The notes beneath the pieces are model-generated. The model had not been told where the DNA came from and made no database searches. It saw only the letters and a program-made list of their open reading frames with translations. From JADYZU01 sp964540965 (GTDB lineage: Bacteria > Pseudomonadota > Alphaproteobacteria > Rhodobacterales > Rhodobacteraceae), in NCBI GenBank assembly GCA_964540965.1, contig CAZIOT010000008.1:130178-194177 (forward strand): 64,000 nt of DNA, given 5' to 3'. Below are positions 53,793 to 62,272 of the stretch, piece after piece. A program made the position numbers and the translations under genes. Positions within the stretch are counted from its first letter, which is position 1, and each line of letters begins with the position of its first letter.

Positions 53793-54532
53793 TGCCCTTC
53801 GGCCTTGGCCCGTTCGAGACCTGCTGGATCGCGGTCGTCCTTCTGGGCGCCGCCTTTGTCCGCGGCTATTCGGGCTTTGGCTTTGCGGCGCTGGTGGTGA
53901 CGGGCGCATCGCTTGTCACCGATCCGATGAACCTTGTTCCGGTCGTGGTGCTGGGCGACATCGCGCTGACCGCGCAGCAGGCCCGCGGCATCCGTGGCGA
54001 TGTGCAATGGTGGCGGGTGCGCTGGCTGTTTCTTGGCTGCCTGATCGGCGTGCCGCTGTCGGTCTGGGCGCTGGCGGCGGTCGGCCCCGACCTGTCGCGC
54101 ATCATCATCGCCACCTATGTGCTGGCGATGTGCGCGGCGTTGCTGGCCGGGTGGCACCTGCGGCGCAGCCCCGGTCCGGCGGCGCATCTGGGCACCGGGC
54201 TGATCTCGGGCCTTGCCAATGGCGCCGCGGTGGGCGGGCTGCCGGTCGCGGTGTTCTTTGCCGCGCAGACGCTGCCGGCCGCCGCCTTTCGCGCCACATC
54301 GATTGCCTATTTCACCCTGCTCGACCTCTGGACCCTGCCGTTGATGGCCTGGCAGGGCATGATCGGGCGCGACACGCTGGTCGCCACCGCAATGGGCCTG
54401 CCGCTGATGATCCTTGGCGTCTGGGCCGGGGGACGACGGTTCCTCTCGGCCGCGCCCGCCGGCTTCCGCCGTTTCGCGATCGCGCTGCTCGCCGCGCTCT
54501 CTGTTCTTGCCATCGGCAAATCGCTGGCATGA
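53792..54532 (+). CDS. TauE/SafE-family (TSUP) permease, probable sulfite exporter
   Basis: A 246-residue membrane protein with about eight hydrophobic segments. The internally duplicated TSUP pattern is seen in VLLGAAFVRGYSGFGFAALVV and AHLGTGLISGLANGAAVGGLP. Members next to xsc (TauE-like) are thought to export sulfite or sulfoacetate. GTG 53792 overlaps the xsc stop and fixes the start. The stop overlaps the 22-codon ORF. Confidence 0.88.
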   Translation: MPFGLGPFETCWIAVVLLGAAFVRGYSGFGFAALVVTGASLVTDPMNLVPVVVLGDIALTAQQARGIRGDVQWWRVRWLFLGCLIGVPLSVWALAAVGPDLSRIIIATYVLAMCAALLAGWHLRRSPGPAAHLGTGLISGLANGAAVGGLPVAVFFAAQTLPAAAFRATSIAYFTLLDLWTLPLMAWQGMIGRDTLVATAMGLPLMILGVWAGGRRFLSAAPAGFRRFAIALLAALSVLAIGKSLA

Positions 54533-54597
54533 ACATCCCCTTGCCCTTGTCCGCCGCCCTTGCCACCTTCCGGTTCGAGCAGCCGAGGCCGGAATGA
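54529..54597 (+). CDS. 22-residue ORF linking the TauE-like gene and pta
   Basis: ATG 54529 shares bases with the permease stop (ATGA) and the TGA at 54595-54597 shares bases with the pta ATG (ATGA). The predicted peptide is MNIPLPLSAALATFRFEQPR followed by PE. If translated it would couple ribosomes from the permease gene into pta. It has no homologue I recognise; it may be a coupling ORF rather than a functional peptide. Confidence 0.45.
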   Translation: MNIPLPLSAALATFRFEQPRPE

Positions 54598-55529
54598 CCC
54601 GACATCCCTTTGTTTCCCCCCTGTCCCCCGAGGCGCCCGCCCGGCTTCTCGCGCAGTCCCGCAGCCTCAGGGTGCCGCGCGTGGCGCTGGTCAATGCCGG
54701 CGCGGTCACCCCCCTTCAGGGCCTGCGCGAGGCGGTCGAGGCCGGCTTTGCCGAGCCGATCCTGCTGGGCGACCCCGGCAAGATCGCCGCCGCCGCGGAA
54801 ACCATCGGCTGGGATATCGCCGGCATCCGCCTGATCCCGGCCCCGGCCGAGGCCGCCGCCCCCGCCGCCGCCGCGCTGGCGGTGAAGGGCGAGGCCGACG
54901 CCATCATGAAGGGGCAGATCCATACCTCGACCTTCCTCAAGGGCCTGTTGCCCAGCGCCATGGGCCTGCGCGAACGCGGCACCGTCTGCGGCCATGTCTT
55001 TCACATCACCCTGCCCGGCGATGACCGGCCGCTCCTTCTGACCGATGCCGCGCTGAACACCGCGCCGACGGTGGACCAGCGGCAGGCCATCCTTGCGCAT
55101 GTGGTGCGGCTGGCCGAAGGTTTGGGCATCGCGCAGCCCCGGGTCGGCCTTCTGGCCCCGTCCGAAGACGTGACCCCCGGCATCCCCTGCACGGGCGAGG
55201 CGGCGGTCATCGCCGCCTGGGCGAAAACCGCCCTGCCCCGCGCGGTGGTCGAAGGGCCGCTGGCGCTCGACCTGATCCTTTCGGCGGAAAGTGCCGCGAT
55301 CAAGGGCTTTGCCAGCGATGTCGCGGGCCGGGCCGACATCATCCAGGTGCCCGAGATCACCACGGGCAACGCGCTTTTCAAGCTGATGTCGCTGGGCATG
55401 GCGGCCTGCGCGGGAGGCGTGGTGATGGGGCTGAAGGTGCCGCTTCTGCTGACCTCGCGGTCGCAGGGCGCGGCCGACCGCATCGCCTCGGCCGCGCTCG
55501 GGATGGTCGTCGCGGGGATGGGACGGTGA
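54594..55529 (+). CDS. pta: Phosphate acetyltransferase (Ptb/short Pta type)
   Basis: A 311-residue phosphotransacylase lacking the N-terminal DRTGG domain of long Pta. Features include KGEADAIMKGQIHTSTFLKG, VFHITLPGDDRPLLLTDAA and the C-terminal AGGVVMGLKVPLLLTSRSQGAADR. It turns acetyl phosphate from Xsc into acetyl-CoA. Position after xsc supports acetate rather than butyrate specificity. The ATG overlaps the 22-codon ORF stop. Confidence 0.92.
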   Translation: MTRHPFVSPLSPEAPARLLAQSRSLRVPRVALVNAGAVTPLQGLREAVEAGFAEPILLGDPGKIAAAAETIGWDIAGIRLIPAPAEAAAPAAAALAVKGEADAIMKGQIHTSTFLKGLLPSAMGLRERGTVCGHVFHITLPGDDRPLLLTDAALNTAPTVDQRQAILAHVVRLAEGLGIAQPRVGLLAPSEDVTPGIPCTGEAAVIAAWAKTALPRAVVEGPLALDLILSAESAAIKGFASDVAGRADIIQVPEITTGNALFKLMSLGMAACAGGVVMGLKVPLLLTSRSQGAADRIASAALGMVVAGMGR

Positions 55530-55602
55530 GGCGACCGCCGTCATATGCCCCGCCTCGCGGGCGCCTGTCCTGCGACCGCCCCGAGCGTGGCGGCTGCGGA
55601 CG

Positions 55603-55635
55603 CTCCGCGGGGGGTATTTATGCAAAGATGAAAGG
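55603..55635. repeat. Dispersed intergenic motif (GGTATTTATGCAAAGATGAAA form)
   Basis: A CTCCGC-G-run-TATTTATGCAAAGATGAA motif in the 208 bases between pta and ackA. It resembles the GGATATTTGTGGACGAAGAATGA motif at 63903-63928 and 60680-60711 in order and spacing. Such motifs are common between genes in this group of bacteria; function unknown. Confidence 0.45.
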
Positions 55636-55709
55636 CAAGGGGCGTTTTCATTCCGGTCCGGATACCCCCAAGGGCCGGGGGCGGGCGCCGGATCGGGCGG
55701 CCGTGATCC

Positions 55710-55737
55710 GCCGCCCTGCCGCAGCGGGGCGGGCGGC
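55710..55737 (+). promoter_or_regulatory. GC-rich stem adjoining the ackA start codon
   Basis: GCCGCCC (55710-55716) pairs with GGGCGGC (55731-55737), whose last base touches the ackA ATG. The enclosed GGGGC would be the only ribosome-site candidate, so the stem could limit initiation. Composition alone makes such stems frequent here. Confidence 0.3.
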
Positions 55738-56806
55738 ATGATCCTTGTGCTGAACGCCGGCTCCTCCTCGCTCAAGGTGACGGTGTTTTCCGTCGCGCTT
55801 GACAGCCTTGGCACATGGCAGGTGTCCGAGATCGGCGGCGCGGCCACATTGCGCGACGCCACGGGCACCACCGGAACCGTCGCGCCCGACCATACCGCCG
55901 CGCTGGGCCTGATCCTTGCCGCCGCCGCGCGCGAGGGCTTTCCGGTGGAGCGCCTGACCGCCGCGGCGCATCGGGTCGTCCATGGCGGTGCCGGGCTGAC
56001 CGCCGCCACCCGCATCAGCCCGGCGGTCGAGGCCGCCATCGAAGCCTGCGTGACGCTGGCGCCGCTGCACAATCCGGCCAATCTGGCCGGTATCCGCGCC
56101 ATGGCCCGGCTTGCCCCCGACCTGCCGCAATACGCAAGTTTCGACACCGCCTTTCACGCCAGCAATCCGCCGGTCGCCGTGATCTATGCCCTGCCGCAGG
56201 CCGAGCGCGACAAGGGCATCCGCCGCTTCGGCTTTCACGGCATCAGCTATGCCGGGCTGGTGGGGACGATAAACCCCTTGCCGCGCCGCCTGCTTGCGCT
56301 GCATCTGGGCAACGGCGCTTCGCTTTGCGCCATCCTGGACGGGCGATCGGTCGCTACCTCGATGGGCTATTCGCCGCTGGACGGGCTGGTGATGGGCAGC
56401 CGCACCGGACAGATCGACGGCATGGCCGTGCTGCGGCTGGCCGAGGATCACGGCATTGCGCGGGCAGCGGACATCCTGAACCGCGAAAGCGGGCTGAAGG
56501 CGCTGGCGGGCACCAACGACATGGCGACGATCCTGTCCCGCGACGATCAGGCGGCGCGCTTTGCCGTCGAGCATTTCTGCTATTGGGCCGTGCGNNNNNN
56601 NNNNGGCCGGGTCAGCCATCGCCGCGATGGGCGGGCTTGATGCCATCGCCTTCACCGGCGGCATCGGCGAACACGGCGTCGCCATCCGCGACCGCATCAC
56701 CGCCGGCCTGCTGTGGGCCGGCGCCGTTCCGGTGTATGTCGTCAAGGCCGAGGAGGAACGCACCATCGCGCAAGAGGCCGCGGCCCTGATGGAAAGAGGC
56801 CAATGA
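55738..56806 (+). CDS. ackA: Acetate kinase, interrupted by an assembly gap
   Basis: Acetate kinase of about 355 residues. The N-terminal signature LVLNAGSSSLKV, RRFGFHGISYAGL and LHLGNGASLCAIL are before the gap; AIAAMGGLDAIAFTGGIGEH and the C-terminus follow. Ten Ns at 56595-56604 break it; as drawn the frame shifts by one, but flanking codons join if the true gap is a multiple of three, so this is not a pseudogene. It makes ATP and acetate from acetyl phosphate. Its stop overlaps soeA (ATGA), coupling it to sulfite oxidation. Confidence 0.9.
56595..56604. other. Assembly gap of ten Ns in ackA
   Basis: A placeholder run of ten Ns. The acetate kinase frame before and after shows the missing length is a multiple of three. 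Confidence 0.95.
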
Positions 56807-59671
56807 CCCAGCCCGTCCTGAACCTGTCGCCCCATGTCTCGGACGAGGTGCGCAAGACGACCTGCTACATGTGCGCCTGCCGCTGCGGGATCAACGTGCA
56901 CATGAAGGGCGGCCCCGATGGCAAAATGAAAGTCGCCTATATCGAGGGCAACCGCGACCATCCGGTGAACAGGGGCGTCCTGTGCGCCAAGGGCAGCGCC
57001 GGGATCATGCAGGTGAACGCCCCGTCCCGGCTGCGTGCGCCGCTGTTGCGGACAGGCCCGCGCGGGTCGGGCGAATTCCGCGAGATTTCCTGGGAAGAGG
57101 CGCTGGACATCGCCACGGGCTGGCTGAAACCGATCCGCGATACCGCGCCCGAAAGGCTTGCCTTCTTTACCGGGCGCGACCAGTCGCAATCCTTCACCGG
57201 CCTCTGGGCGCAGGCCTATGGCACGCCCAATTACGCCGCCCACGGCGGGTTCTGCAGCGTCAACATGGCGGCGGGCGGCATCTACACGATCGGGGGCGCG
57301 TTCTGGGAATTCGGCCAGCCGGATTGGGAGAGGACGAAACTGTTCATCCTGTTCGGCGTGGCCGAGGATCACGACAGCAACCCGATCAAGATCGGGCTGG
57401 GGCAGATCAAGGCGCGCGGCGCGCGGGTGGTCGGGATCAACCCGATCCGCACCGGCTACAACGCCATCGCCGACGACTGGTTCGGCATCACCCCCGGCAC
57501 CGACGGGCTTTTGATCCTGTCCCTGATCCATTGCCTGATGCAGGCGGGCAAGATCGACCTGCCCTATCTCGCGCAATTCACCAACGCCCCCTGCCTGGTG
57601 AACGAAGACCCGGCGTCGCCCCAGAACGGCCTCTTGCTGCGCGACGAACAGGGCCAGCCGCAGGTCATCGACCGCCGCACCGGCCATCTGGCACCCTGGA
57701 ACGGCGCGGGGGTCGATCCCGACCTTTCCGCCACCTACCGCCATGCCGGGGTGACGCATCGCCCCGTCCTGCACCACATGGCGGAAAAATACCTCGACCC
57801 GCAATATGCGCCCGAGGCGGTGGCCGACCTGACCGGCATCCCCGCCCCGCGCATCCGCGCGCTGGCCGCGGAAATCGCCCGGGTGGCCTTTGACGAGGCC
57901 ATCGTCCTGGACCGGGAATGGGTGGATTTCCGGGGCAAGCGGCACCCGAACATGACCGGCCGCCCGGTCAGTTTCCACGCCATGCGCGGCATCAGCGCCC
58001 ATTCCAACGGCTTCCAGACCGCCCGCGCGCTGCATGTGCTGCAGGTGCTGATCGGGTCGGTCGAAACCCCCGGCGGCTTCCGGATGAAGCCGCCCTATCC
58101 GAAACCCGTCACCGCGCATCCGAAACCGCATTGCCGGGTGACGCCGGGGGCGCCGCTGGACGGGCCGCATCTGGGCTATGTCCACGGCCCCGACGACCTG
58201 TGCCTGACCGCCGAGGGCGCCCCCGCCCGCATCGACAAGGCGTTTTCCTGGGAAAACCCGATGTCGGCGCATGGCCTCATGCATATGGTCATCGCCAATG
58301 CCCATGCCGGCGATCCCTACCGGATCGACACGCTGTTCCTGTATATGGCGAACATGGCGTGGAATTCGTCGATGAATACCGCGCAGACCATGGCGATGCT
58401 CACCGATACCGATGCGAACGGCGAATACGTCATTCCCCGCATCATCTATTCCGATGCCTATTCGTCGGAAATGGTCGCCTATGCCGACCTTGTGCTTCCC
58501 GACACCACATATCTCGAACGCCACGATTGCATTTCCCTGCTCGACCGCCCGATCTGCGAGGCCGATGCCGCCGCCGATGCGATCCGCTGGCCGGTGATCC
58601 AGCCCGACCGCGATGTGCGCGGCTTCCAGTCGGTGTTGTGCGACCTGGGCCACCGCCTTGGCCTGCCGGGATTCGTCAACCCGGACGGGACGGCGAAATA
58701 TGCCGATTACGCCGATTACATCGTCAACCACATCCGCCGCCCCGGCATCGGCCCGCTGGCCGGCTGGCGCAAGGGGCCGCAGGGGCTGCAACACGGGCGC
58801 GGAGAGGCGAACGCCGCGCAGATCGACAGCTACATCGCCAATGGCGGCTTCTGGATGGAACATGTGCCCGAAGAGGCCGCCTTCTATAAACCCTGGTCCA
58901 GGGCCTATCAGGACTGGGCGGTGCNNNNNNNNNNTCTACGACGCGCCGCAGCCCTATATCTTCCAGCTCTGGTCCGAACCGCTGCGCCGTTTCCAGCTTG
59001 CCGCCGAGGGCGAAGGCACCCGCCAGCCCCCCGACCACCTGCGCGGCCGCATCCTGACCACGATGGACCCGCTGCCCGTCTGGTATCCGCCCTTTGGCGA
59101 CGACCTGACCGACCTTGACGCCTTTCCGACCCATGCGCTGACCCAGCGGCCGATGGCGATGTATCATTCCTGGGGCACCCAGAACGCCTGGCTGCGGCAG
59201 ATCCATGGGGTCAATCCGCTCTATGTCCCGACCGCGATCTGGGAGCGTGAGGGCTTTGCCGAAGGTGACTGGGCGCGCGTCACCTCTCCGCATGGAGAGA
59301 TCACGGTGCCGGTCGCCCTGATGGCGGCGCTGAACCCGAACACCGTCTGGACCTGGAACGCCATCGGCAAGCGCAAGGGGGCCTGGGCGCTGTCGCCGGA
59401 CGCGCCCGAGGCGACGAGGGGCTTCCTGCTCAACCACCTCATCTCGGAACTGCTGCCGCCGCGCGGCGACGGGCAAAGGTGGAGCAACTCCGACCCGATC
59501 ACCGGACAGGCGGCATGGTTCGACCTGCGCGTACGGGTAGAAAGATGCGCGGCCCCTGATCAGGCGCAGCCCGCCTTCCCCCCGCTCGGCAGCCCGGTGC
59601 CCGAAGGGCCCGAGGAAATCGCATGGCAGGTAGGGTGGGCATCCGCCCACCGCCCCGGGGGCCGAAAATGA
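56803..59671 (+). CDS. soeA: Molybdopterin oxidoreductase, probable sulfite dehydrogenase subunit SoeA
   Basis: About 955 residues of the DMSO-reductase/PsrA family. The 4Fe-4S motif CYMCACRCGINV with a fourth Cys in GVLCAKG, the molybdopterin domains and the C-terminal dinucleotide-binding domain are seen. There is no Tat signal, as expected for cytoplasmic SoeA and unlike PsrA or DmsA. Location after xsc, pta and ackA points to sulfite oxidation. Ten Ns at 58925-58934 break the gene; flanking frames join if the gap is a multiple of three. The last 14 residues (about VGWASAHRPGGRK) are read from a palindromic repeat. Alternatives are polysulfide or tetrathionate reductase. Confidence 0.85.
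58925..58934. other. Assembly gap of ten Ns in soeA
   Basis: A placeholder run of ten Ns; flanking soeA codons imply a true length that is a multiple of three. Like the ackA gap it follows a TGGGC-C/G-GTGC context. Confidence 0.95.
59630..59651. repeat. Single GTAGGGTGGGC element arm at the soeA 3' end
   Basis: One 22-base arm (GTAGGGTGGGCATCCGCC..., 59630-59651), read in frame as the C-terminal tail of SoeA and ending 16 bases before the soeB ATG. Confidence 0.85.
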
Positions 59672-60429
59672 CCACCCTCCCCGCCAGCACCACGCGCAAG
59701 CTCGGACTCGTCATCGACCTTGACACCTGCGTCGGCTGTCATGCCTGCGTCGTCGCCTGCAAGGGCTGGAACACCGAGAATTACGGCGCCCCCCTGTCCG
59801 ATCAGGACCCCTATGGCGCCGATCCCCACGGCACCTTCCTCAACCGCGTCCACACCTACGAGGTGCAGCCCGAGGCCGCCCCCGCCCGCATCGTCCATTT
59901 CCCGAAATCCTGCCTGCATTGCGACAACGCGCCCTGCGTCACCGTCTGCCCGACCGGCGCCAGCTACAAACGTGCCGAGGACGGGATCGTTCTGGTCAAC
60001 GAAAACGCCTGCATCGGCTGCGGCCTGTGCGCCTGGGCCTGCCCCTATGGCGCGCGCGAGATGGACGCCAAGGCCGGGGTGATGAAGAAATGCACCCTTT
60101 GCGTCGACCGCATCTACAACGACAACCTCCCCGAGATCGACCGCACCCCCGCCTGCGTCCGCACCTGCCCGGCGGGCGCCCGGCATTTCGGCGACCTCGG
60201 CGACCCCGACAGCCATGTCAGCCGCCTGAGCGCCGAACGCGGCGGCATCGACCTGATGCCCGATCAGGGCACCAGGCCGACCAACAAATACCTGCCCCCC
60301 CGCCCGCGCGACGCCCTGCCCGAATTCGACGTGCTGGCCCCCTATCTGGCCCCCGTGGCCGACACGCCGCGCGGTTTCCTCGGCTGGCTCGACCGCGCGC
60401 TGTCGGCGCTGCCGGGAGGCGAACGATGA
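59668..60429 (+). CDS. soeB: 4Fe-4S ferredoxin subunit, probable SoeB
   Basis: A 253-residue electron-transfer subunit of the DmsB/PsrB type with four cysteine clusters: CVGCHACVVACKGW, CLHCDNAPCVTVCP, CIGCGLCAWACPYG and CTLCVDR with a later CVRTCP. It carries electrons from SoeA to the membrane subunit. ATG 59668 overlaps the soeA stop (ATGA). No twin-arginine signal is present, consistent with a cytoplasmic enzyme. Confidence 0.92.
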   Translation: MTTLPASTTRKLGLVIDLDTCVGCHACVVACKGWNTENYGAPLSDQDPYGADPHGTFLNRVHTYEVQPEAAPARIVHFPKSCLHCDNAPCVTVCPTGASYKRAEDGIVLVNENACIGCGLCAWACPYGAREMDAKAGVMKKCTLCVDRIYNDNLPEIDRTPACVRTCPAGARHFGDLGDPDSHVSRLSAERGGIDLMPDQGTRPTNKYLPPRPRDALPEFDVLAPYLAPVADTPRGFLGWLDRALSALPGGER

Positions 60430-60440
60430 GGGCGGAACCT

Positions 60441-60493
60441 GTAGGGTGGGCAACCGCCCACCGCGCGGAATGGTGGGCGATTGCCCACCCGAC
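60441..60493. repeat. Inverted pair of the GTAGGGTGGGC element
   Basis: Arms at 60441-60462 and 60472-60493 pair with two mismatches across nine bases. Confidence 0.88.
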
Positions 60494-60571
60494 GGCATCG
60501 GGAGTTCACAAACACCCCATCCTCGCTCCCTCGGACAACGCCGCACCACCACGGGCCGGTGCGAGCCGCCC

Positions 60572-60625
60572 CGGAAGGTGCGCAACCGCCCGCCGCGCCC
60601 CATCGTGGGCGATTGTCCACCCTAC
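60572..60625. repeat. Decayed inverted pair of the GTAGGGTGGGC element
   Basis: The right arm 60604-60625 (ending TGTCCACCCTAC) is close to consensus; the left arm 60572-60593 (GGAAGGTGCGCAACCGCC...) has several changes, as for an ageing copy. Confidence 0.65.
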
Positions 60626-60679
60626 GGTGCCGGTCCTCCCTGTCCGCCGGCAGGCCTCCCTAATCCAAACCCTCTTCCG

Positions 60680-60711
60680 CTCATTCTTCGTCCACAAATA
60701 TCCTCGGGGGG
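60680..60711. repeat. GACGAAGAATGAG intergenic motif (inverted orientation)
   Basis: CTCATTCTTCGTCC-ACAAATATCCTC followed by a G-run. It matches the right arm of the inverted pair at 63946-63971 except around the junction. Confidence 0.7.
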
Positions 60712-60766
60712 GTCCGGGGGGGCAGACAGCCCTCCCGGCGGGTGCCGCCCACGGTGAGGGCGCCTG

Positions 60767-61684
60767 ATGCATCCCGCACCCTCGGTCATCATCTTCTCGA
60801 CCCTGTCAGGCGCCGGTTTCGGCCTGCTGTTCTGGCTCGGCCTCGGCCTGCCCGCCGTCACCGGGCTTTTCGCCTTCGGCCTGTTCGCGCTGGCCTATGG
60901 CCTTGCCGTTGGCGGCCTCGTCGCCTCGACCTTCCACCTCGGCCACCCGGAGAGGGCATGGCGTGCCTTCACCCAATGGCGCACCAGCTGGCTGAGCCGC
61001 GAGGGCGTCAGCGCCGTCGCCACCCTTCTGCTCATGGCCCTTTACGGCGCCGGGCTGGTGTTCTGGGGCCACCGTCTGGTCATGCCGGGTCTGGTCGGCG
61101 CGGGCCTTGCGCTGTTCACCGTGCTGACCACGGCGATGATCTACACCCAGATGAAAACCGTGCCGCGCTGGCGCGACTGGTCGACGCCGGCGCTGTTCCT
61201 GACGCTGGCGCTGGCCGGCGGCGCGATCCTCGCCGGGCAAAGGTTGATCGCGATCCCGCTTCTGGTCGCGGCCATGGGGCTGCAGCTCTGGTGGTGGCAC
61301 CGTGGCGACCGCGCCTTTGCCGCATCGGGCCATACGCTTGCCACCGCCACCGGCCTGACCGGCGGCGCGCTGCGCCAGTTCGCTCCGCCCCATACCGGCA
61401 CGAACTATCTGCTCAAGGAAATGGTCCACCGAATCGGCCGCAGGCACGCCTTGCGGTTGCGTGTCATCGCGCTGGTCTGCGGATATGCCCTGCCGGTGCT
61501 GATCCTGCTCATGCCGTTTGGCATCGCCGGAGCCGGTCTGGCCGCCGTGTTCCACCTGACCGGCATATTCGCCTCGCGCTGGCTGTTCTTCGCCGAGGCG
61601 GAACATGTGGTCGGGCTGTATTACGGGCGGGAGCCCACGGCGGGGAACCCCCCACCCCACGGCCGCGCCGGCCCGCAGGTGTAG
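60767..61684 (+). CDS. soeC: DmsC-family membrane anchor, probable SoeC
   Basis: A 305-residue membrane protein with about eight hydrophobic helices, of the DmsC/NrfD-like anchor type (VASTFHLGHPERAWRAFTQW, FASRWLFFAEAEHVVGLYYG). It would pass electrons from SoeB to the quinone pool. Its stop codon TAG is part of a palindromic repeat beginning at 61681, and the last residues (TAGNPPPHGRAGPQV) look unrelated to the family, so the C-terminus may have been altered. Confidence 0.85.
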   Translation: MHPAPSVIIFSTLSGAGFGLLFWLGLGLPAVTGLFAFGLFALAYGLAVGGLVASTFHLGHPERAWRAFTQWRTSWLSREGVSAVATLLLMALYGAGLVFWGHRLVMPGLVGAGLALFTVLTTAMIYTQMKTVPRWRDWSTPALFLTLALAGGAILAGQRLIAIPLLVAAMGLQLWWWHRGDRAFAASGHTLATATGLTGGALRQFAPPHTGTNYLLKEMVHRIGRRHALRLRVIALVCGYALPVLILLMPFGIAGAGLAAVFHLTGIFASRWLFFAEAEHVVGLYYGREPTAGNPPPHGRAGPQV

Positions 61685-61702
61685 GGTGGGCAAACGCCCA
61701 CC
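61681..61702. repeat. Single GTAGGGTGGGC element arm at the soeC stop
   Basis: One 22-base arm beginning GTAGGGTGGGCAAACGCC; bases 61682-61684 serve as the soeC stop codon. It lies between the convergent soeC and tlpA genes. Confidence 0.85.
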
Positions 61703-61708
61703 ACCCCC

Positions 61709-62251
61709 TCACCCCCCGACCAGCGCCGCGAACACCGCCCGCGCCTCCGCCCCGTTCCAGTCGGCACCGCCCAGCAGCCGCGCCACCTCATGCCCGTCGC
61801 GGTCGACGATCACCGTCACCGGCAGGCCCAGCACCCCCATGGCCCGGGCAAGCGCCTGACGCGGATCGGTGTTGCGCGGCAGATCGCCGGCGCCGACCTC
61901 GGTCAGGAACTGCTCCATGCCCACCGGATCGTTGCGCCCCGTCGCGATCGTCACCACGCGGAAATCCTCGCCGCCCAGGGCCTCCTGCAAGGCGGCCAGC
62001 GTCGGCATCTCTTCCCGGCAGGGCGCGCACCAGGTCGCCCAGAAATTCACCACCAGCACCTGCCCGGCATAGTCCGTCAGCCGCAGTTCGGCGCCTTCGG
62101 CATCAAGAAAGGCCACGTCCGGCACGGCAAGCGGCTCGTCCAGCACGGAGAGCTTCTCCATCCCGCCGACCGCCAGCGCCCGAAGGCTGGCGGGATCGGC
62201 GTTTGCAGCCCCGGCGAGGGACAGGTAAAGAGCCGCGAGAGCAAGACGCAT
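61709..62251 (-). CDS. TlpA-family thioredoxin-like protein
   Basis: A 180-residue protein with signal MRLALAALYLSLAGAANA and a thioredoxin fold with the redox motif WCAPC in VVNFWATWCAPCREEMPTL. It also has the cis-proline region LGLPVTVIVDRDG. Such proteins reduce periplasmic disulfides, for example in cytochrome c or cytochrome oxidase assembly. It is divergent from argH with 21 bases between starts. Confidence 0.9.
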   Translation of the reverse strand: MRLALAALYLSLAGAANADPASLRALAVGGMEKLSVLDEPLAVPDVAFLDAEGAELRLTDYAGQVLVVNFWATWCAPCREEMPTLAALQEALGGEDFRVVTIATGRNDPVGMEQFLTEVGAGDLPRNTDPRQALARAMGVLGLPVTVIVDRDGHEVARLLGGADWNGAEARAVFAALVGG

Positions 62252-62272
62252 GGAACCTCCGAAGGGCCGACG

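Larger units (their letters stand above)
60430..60766. other. Repeat-filled spacer between soeB and soeC
   Basis: 337 bases with no supported gene. It holds two inverted pairs of the GTAGGGTGGGC element (60441-60493 and 60572-60625, the latter decayed) and one GACGAAGAATGAG motif (60680-60711). The spacer is unusual because soeB and soeC are normally close. Confidence 0.75.

Noticed and set aside
55648..58863. A 1071-codon minus-strand open frame across ackA and soeA
   Set aside because: It crosses an N gap and lies opposite two genes with clear family signatures; its translation is low-complexity.
55738..59671. Frameshifted pseudogenes in ackA and soeA
   Set aside because: The frame changes coincide exactly with the N placeholders; family motifs continue intact on both sides.
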